In this document: piece by piece, positions 6,623 to 8,713 of the stretch
Numbering within the stretch: the first letter of the stretch is position 1
Layout: every line of letters begins with the position of its first letter
Source of the DNA: Actinomycetes bacterium
GTDB lineage: Bacteria; Actinomycetota; Actinomycetes; Mycobacteriales; Micromonosporaceae
DNA length: 8,713 nucleotides
Assembly (NCBI GenBank): GCA_023437285.1
Contig: JAEZGP010000030.1
Span: forward strand, 1-8,713
Reading direction: 5' to 3'
Position numbers and translations under genes: made by a program
Notes under the pieces: generated by a model
Database searches by the model: none
What the model saw: only the letters and a program-made list of their open reading frames with translations
What the model was told of the DNA's origin: nothing

Positions 6623-6641
6623 GGGGGAGGGCGCCTCCCCC
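6623..6641. promoter_or_regulatory. Inverted repeat in divergent promoter region, possible operator
   Basis: GGGGGAGG-GCG-CCTCCCCC is a perfect dyad with 8-bp arms. It sits between the divergent membrane-protein gene and the histidine kinase, ending 9 bp before the kinase -35. Its place suits a regulator binding site, possibly for the NarL-type regulator encoded at 7852, though no known NarL-family consensus is recognised. It could also form an RNA hairpin if read through. Confidence 0.45.
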
Positions 6642-6650
6642 GGGACGTGG

Positions 6651-6679
6651 ATGTCAGGCCTGCGACCTGCTCGTACTGT
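6651..6679 (+). promoter_or_regulatory. Promoter of the two-component operon (leaderless)
   Basis: The -35 ATGTCA (6651-6656, 4 of 6 matches to TTGACA), a 17-bp spacer, and the -10 TACTGT (6674-6679, TANNNT) form a housekeeping-type promoter. The predicted start, seven bases after the -10, falls on G6686, the first base of the GTG start codon. The message would be leaderless, in keeping with the lack of a well-spaced ribosome site there. Confidence 0.55.
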
Positions 6680-6685
6680 GGTGAG

Positions 6686-7855
6686 GTGCTCCGGAAGATC
6701 TTGCGGCGCGTGCGCCCCCTCGACCTCGCCCTGGCGGCGGCCTTTGTCAGCTTCGCGCTGATCGAGGAGTACCTGGTGCGGATGCCGGGCGGCTGGTGGC
6801 CCTACCTGCTGGCGGTCTTCGCCGTACTGGTGGCCGTGCGCCGGGTGGTCCCCCTGCTGGCGCTGCTCGCCAGCGCCTGGGCCGCGCACGAGTTCGTCTA
6901 CGCCGACGGGGAGGTCTCCTACCGGCTGTGGCAGCTGGTCGCCATGATGATCGCCGCGTACACGGCGGGCGCGCACCTGCCGCCGGTGGGGGAGACCGGA
7001 CGGACCCGCCTGCGCGGGGGCATCGGGGTCGGGCTCGTCCTGCTCATCGCGTTGACCTACTGGGACGGCGACCGCACCGACCCCATGGCCGCGTTCTTCT
7101 TCACCTTCGCCCCGTACGGGCTGGGGGTGGCCGTGGCGGTGCAGTCGCGCCGGCTGGCCGAGGCGGCCACGGCCCGGGCGGCCGTACGGGAGCAGCGCGT
7201 ACGCGAGGCGGTCATGGAGGAACGGGTCCGCATCGCCCGGGAACTGCACGACATGGTGGCGCACAGCGTGACGGTCATGGTCATCCACGCCGGCGCGGTT
7301 CGTCGCCGCCTCGACCCGGACCACCAGCTCGAGCGCGAGTTGTTGGAGAGCGTGGAGGTCGCCGGCCGGGAGGCGGTCACCGAACTGCGGCGCACCCTCG
7401 GGCTGCTGCGCGGCGACGCCACCGACGCCGCGGTCGCCCCCGTCGGGCTCGACCGGCTCGATGAGCTGATCGCTCACGTGCGCGAGGCCGGGCTCGCGGT
7501 CACCGTCCGCCGTGCGGGGGAGGCGGCCGACCTGTTGCCGGCCGTGGACATGTCGGCCTACCGCATCGTGCAGGAGGCGCTGACCAACGTACTGAAGCAC
7601 GCGGGGCCGACGCGGGTCGAGGTCGAGGTGGCCTTCCGGGCCGACGGCCTGCACCTGAGCGTCCGCAACGACCCGGCGGCGGCGGGCCGCCGGCCCATCC
7701 CGGCCGCCGGCCACGGCGGGCACGGCCTCATCGGCATGCGCGAGCGGGTCGCGCTCTTCGGCGGCGCGCTGTCGGCCGGTCCCCGCCCGGAGGGCGGCTT
7801 CGCCGTACATGCCCGGCTGCCGGCGACGGTGCGCGCGGCGGGAGTGACCGTATGA
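6686..7855 (+). CDS. NarL-type (DesK-like, HisKA_3) sensor histidine kinase
   Basis: A 389-aa membrane sensor kinase. Six hydrophobic segments lie in the first ~152 residues (about 13-30, 39-52, 54-70, 81-98, 113-126, 134-152) with short loops, so the signal is probably sensed in or at the membrane. A helical linker leads to the HisKA_3 dimerisation domain with ERVRIARELHDMVAHSVTV (residues 179-197; His188 is the phosphoacceptor). The HATPase_c domain follows with N-box QEALTNVLKH (296-305, Asn301) and G-box GHGLIGMRER (343-352). I chose the GTG at 6686 because the upstream in-frame extension to 6542 is not protein-like and because a promoter places the transcript start on this codon. TTG at 6701 is an alternative. 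It overlaps the regulator gene by 4 nt (ATGA), so the two are coupled. The signal is unknown. Confidence 0.93.
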   Translation: MLRKILRRVRPLDLALAAAFVSFALIEEYLVRMPGGWWPYLLAVFAVLVAVRRVVPLLALLASAWAAHEFVYADGEVSYRLWQLVAMMIAAYTAGAHLPPVGETGRTRLRGGIGVGLVLLIALTYWDGDRTDPMAAFFFTFAPYGLGVAVAVQSRRLAEAATARAAVREQRVREAVMEERVRIARELHDMVAHSVTVMVIHAGAVRRRLDPDHQLERELLESVEVAGREAVTELRRTLGLLRGDATDAAVAPVGLDRLDELIAHVREAGLAVTVRRAGEAADLLPAVDMSAYRIVQEALTNVLKHAGPTRVEVEVAFRADGLHLSVRNDPAAAGRRPIPAAGHGGHGLIGMRERVALFGGALSAGPRPEGGFAVHARLPATVRAAGVTV

Positions 7856-8526
7856 GCGACCGGATCTCCGTGGTGATCGCCGACGATCAGCGCATGGTGC
7901 GCGCCGGGCTGCGGATGGTCGTGGAGACCGAGCCCGACATGCGGGTGGTGGGGGAGGCCAGCGACGGCGTCGAGGCGGTCGCGCTGGCCCGCCGCACGCG
8001 GCCGGACGTGGTGCTCATGGACATCGCGATGCCCCGCAGGGACGGCCTGTCGGCCACCCGCGAGCTGCTCGCCGCCCCGGGTGCGCCGCGCGTCGTCATG
8101 CTCACCACGTTCGACACCGACGAGAACCTCTACAACGCGCTGCGGGCCGGGGCGAGCGGCTTCCTGCTCAAGGTCTCCTCACCCGAGCACCTCATCACGG
8201 CGATCCGCGTGGTCGCGGCCGGCGAGGCGCTGCTCGACCCGGCGGTCACCACCCGCGTCATCGCGGCGTTCGCCGGCAGCCCCGGCCCGCCGGCCGCCGA
8301 CGAGCTGGCCGCCCTCACCCCGCGCGAGACCGAGGTGCTGCGCCTCATGGCGCGGGGCCTGTCGAACGCCGAGATCGCCGCCGCGCTGGTGCTGGGCGAC
8401 GCCACCGTGAAGACGCACGTGGCGCGGGTACTCATGAAGCTCAATCTCCGCGACCGGGTCCAGGCCGTCGTCTACGCGTACGAGTCGGGACTGGTACGCG
8501 CCGGCGAACCGCCGTCCGGAAACTGA
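7852..8526 (+). CDS. NarL/FixJ-family response regulator (LuxR-type HTH)
   Basis: A 224-aa regulator of standard length. The receiver domain (about 4-120) has the acidic pair Asp11/Asp12, phosphoacceptor Asp57 in VVLMDIAMP, Thr85 and Lys107 (GFLLK), so all key residues are present. A short linker leads to a LuxR-type helix-turn-helix (about 152-212) with LTPRETEVLRLMARGLSNAE, recognition-helix region ATVKTHVARVLMKL and the closing RDRVQAVVYAYE. It is the partner of the kinase at 6686, with which it overlaps by ATGA. Likely targets are its own divergent region (dyad at 6623-6641) and the exported protein gene beginning at 8609; both are inference. Confidence 0.96.
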   Translation: MSDRISVVIADDQRMVRAGLRMVVETEPDMRVVGEASDGVEAVALARRTRPDVVLMDIAMPRRDGLSATRELLAAPGAPRVVMLTTFDTDENLYNALRAGASGFLLKVSSPEHLITAIRVVAAGEALLDPAVTTRVIAAFAGSPGPPAADELAALTPRETEVLRLMARGLSNAEIAAALVLGDATVKTHVARVLMKLNLRDRVQAVVYAYESGLVRAGEPPSGN

Positions 8527-8531
8527 CATTG

Positions 8532-8545
8532 GCGTTTATCAACGC
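8532..8545. promoter_or_regulatory. Short dyad after the response regulator
   Basis: GCGTT-TATC-AACGC is a small inverted repeat with 5-bp arms, starting 5 bp after the regulator stop. A weak -35-like TTGGCG (8529-8534) overlaps it. It may be a binding site for a promoter serving the 8609 gene, but arms this short can occur by chance. Confidence 0.2.
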
Positions 8546-8561
8546 TCCTGCCGAACAATGA

Positions 8562-8590
8562 ACGGCATCCATCGATACCGACGATGCCGT
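8562..8590. promoter_or_regulatory. Inverted repeat upstream of the exported-protein gene
   Basis: ACGGCATC (8562-8569) and GATGCCGT (8583-8590) are perfect 8-bp arms around a 13-bp spacer, ending 8 bp before the GGAGG ribosome site of the 8609 gene. It could be an operator for the upstream response regulator, a leader hairpin affecting translation, or a weak terminator for the regulator operon. No U-tract follows. Confidence 0.4.
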
Positions 8591-8608
8591 CCCCATCCGG
8601 AGGAGCCG

Positions 8609-8713
8609 ATGATTCGTCCCCCTACGCCGTCCGCCGACCGCCCGCCCCTCGCCATGCGCCGCCGCCGGTACTCGCTCGCCGCGCTGGCCGCCGCCCTGGC
8701 GGCGGTCCTGGCC
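8609..8713 (+). CDS. N-terminus of a probable exported protein (cut by window end)
   Basis: An open reading frame of 35 codons runs off the window. GGAGG at 8599-8603 stands 5 nt before the ATG. After a polar, Pro-rich start (MIRPPTPSADRPPLA) come MRRRRYS and a run of Ala/Leu/Val to the edge, the n-region and hydrophobic core of a signal peptide or N-terminal anchor. The internal Met16 could be the true start, giving a more usual signal peptide, but only the first ATG has a ribosome site. The Arg run recalls a Tat signal, yet the typical hydrophobic pair after RRx is not clear. The mature protein is outside the window, so its function is unknown. It follows the two-component system in the same direction, 82 bp downstream, and may be its target. 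Confidence 0.7.
   Translation, partial: MIRPPTPSADRPPLAMRRRRYSLAALAAALAAVLA

Noticed and set aside
6542..6685. N-terminal extension of the histidine kinase from the ATG at 6542
   Set aside because: The extra 48 residues are not protein-like, contain the dyad and promoter elements, and have no ribosome site at 6542.

Overview
The window is GC-rich DNA with almost exclusively G/C third codon positions, frequent GTG starts, TANNNT-type -10 elements and a LexA site of the actinobacterial/Bacillus type. It comes from an actinomycete. Gene content and the abundance of cgtac/gtacg words would fit Micromonosporaceae, but that family assignment is a guess from style, not a demonstrated placement.

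Left part (1-1499). A six-unit ~30-bp minisatellite (34-208) lies behind a minus-strand gene for a small tail-anchored protein (233-616). A divergent control region follows (617-763) and contains a perfect 16-bp SOS box, TCGAAC-GTAT-GTTCGA (719-734). To its right is a tight two-gene plus-strand unit: an unrecognised 103-aa protein (764-1075) and, 4 nt later, a SnoaL/NTF2-like protein (1080-1499). The SOS box suggests that one or both divergent units are DNA-damage inducible. This is the most interesting part of the window.

Middle part (1496-5135, minus strand). A stand-alone LigD-type polymerase/primase domain gene (NHEJ repair, 5135 to 3855) is translationally coupled by an 11-nt overlap to a GH65 family glycoside phosphorylase/hydrolase (3865 to 1496). 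The GH65 gene meets the SnoaL-like gene tail to tail, and the two stop codons share one CTAG. A perfect 13-bp-stem hairpin (5203-5233) separates ligD from the gene upstream of it.

Right part (5244-8713). A ~12-TM membrane protein built from two homologous halves (6524 to 5244) is divergent from a NarL-type two-component system: a DesK-like histidine kinase (6686-7855, predicted leaderless) and a LuxR-type response regulator (7852-8526, ATGA overlap). The divergent spacer holds a G/C-rich inverted repeat (6623-6641) that could be an operator. After the regulator comes a short spacer with an inverted repeat (8562-8590) and the first 35 codons of a probable exported protein cut by the window end. 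No RNA genes, CRISPR arrays, transposons or phage genes were seen, and no gene-free stretch exceeds 300 bases.
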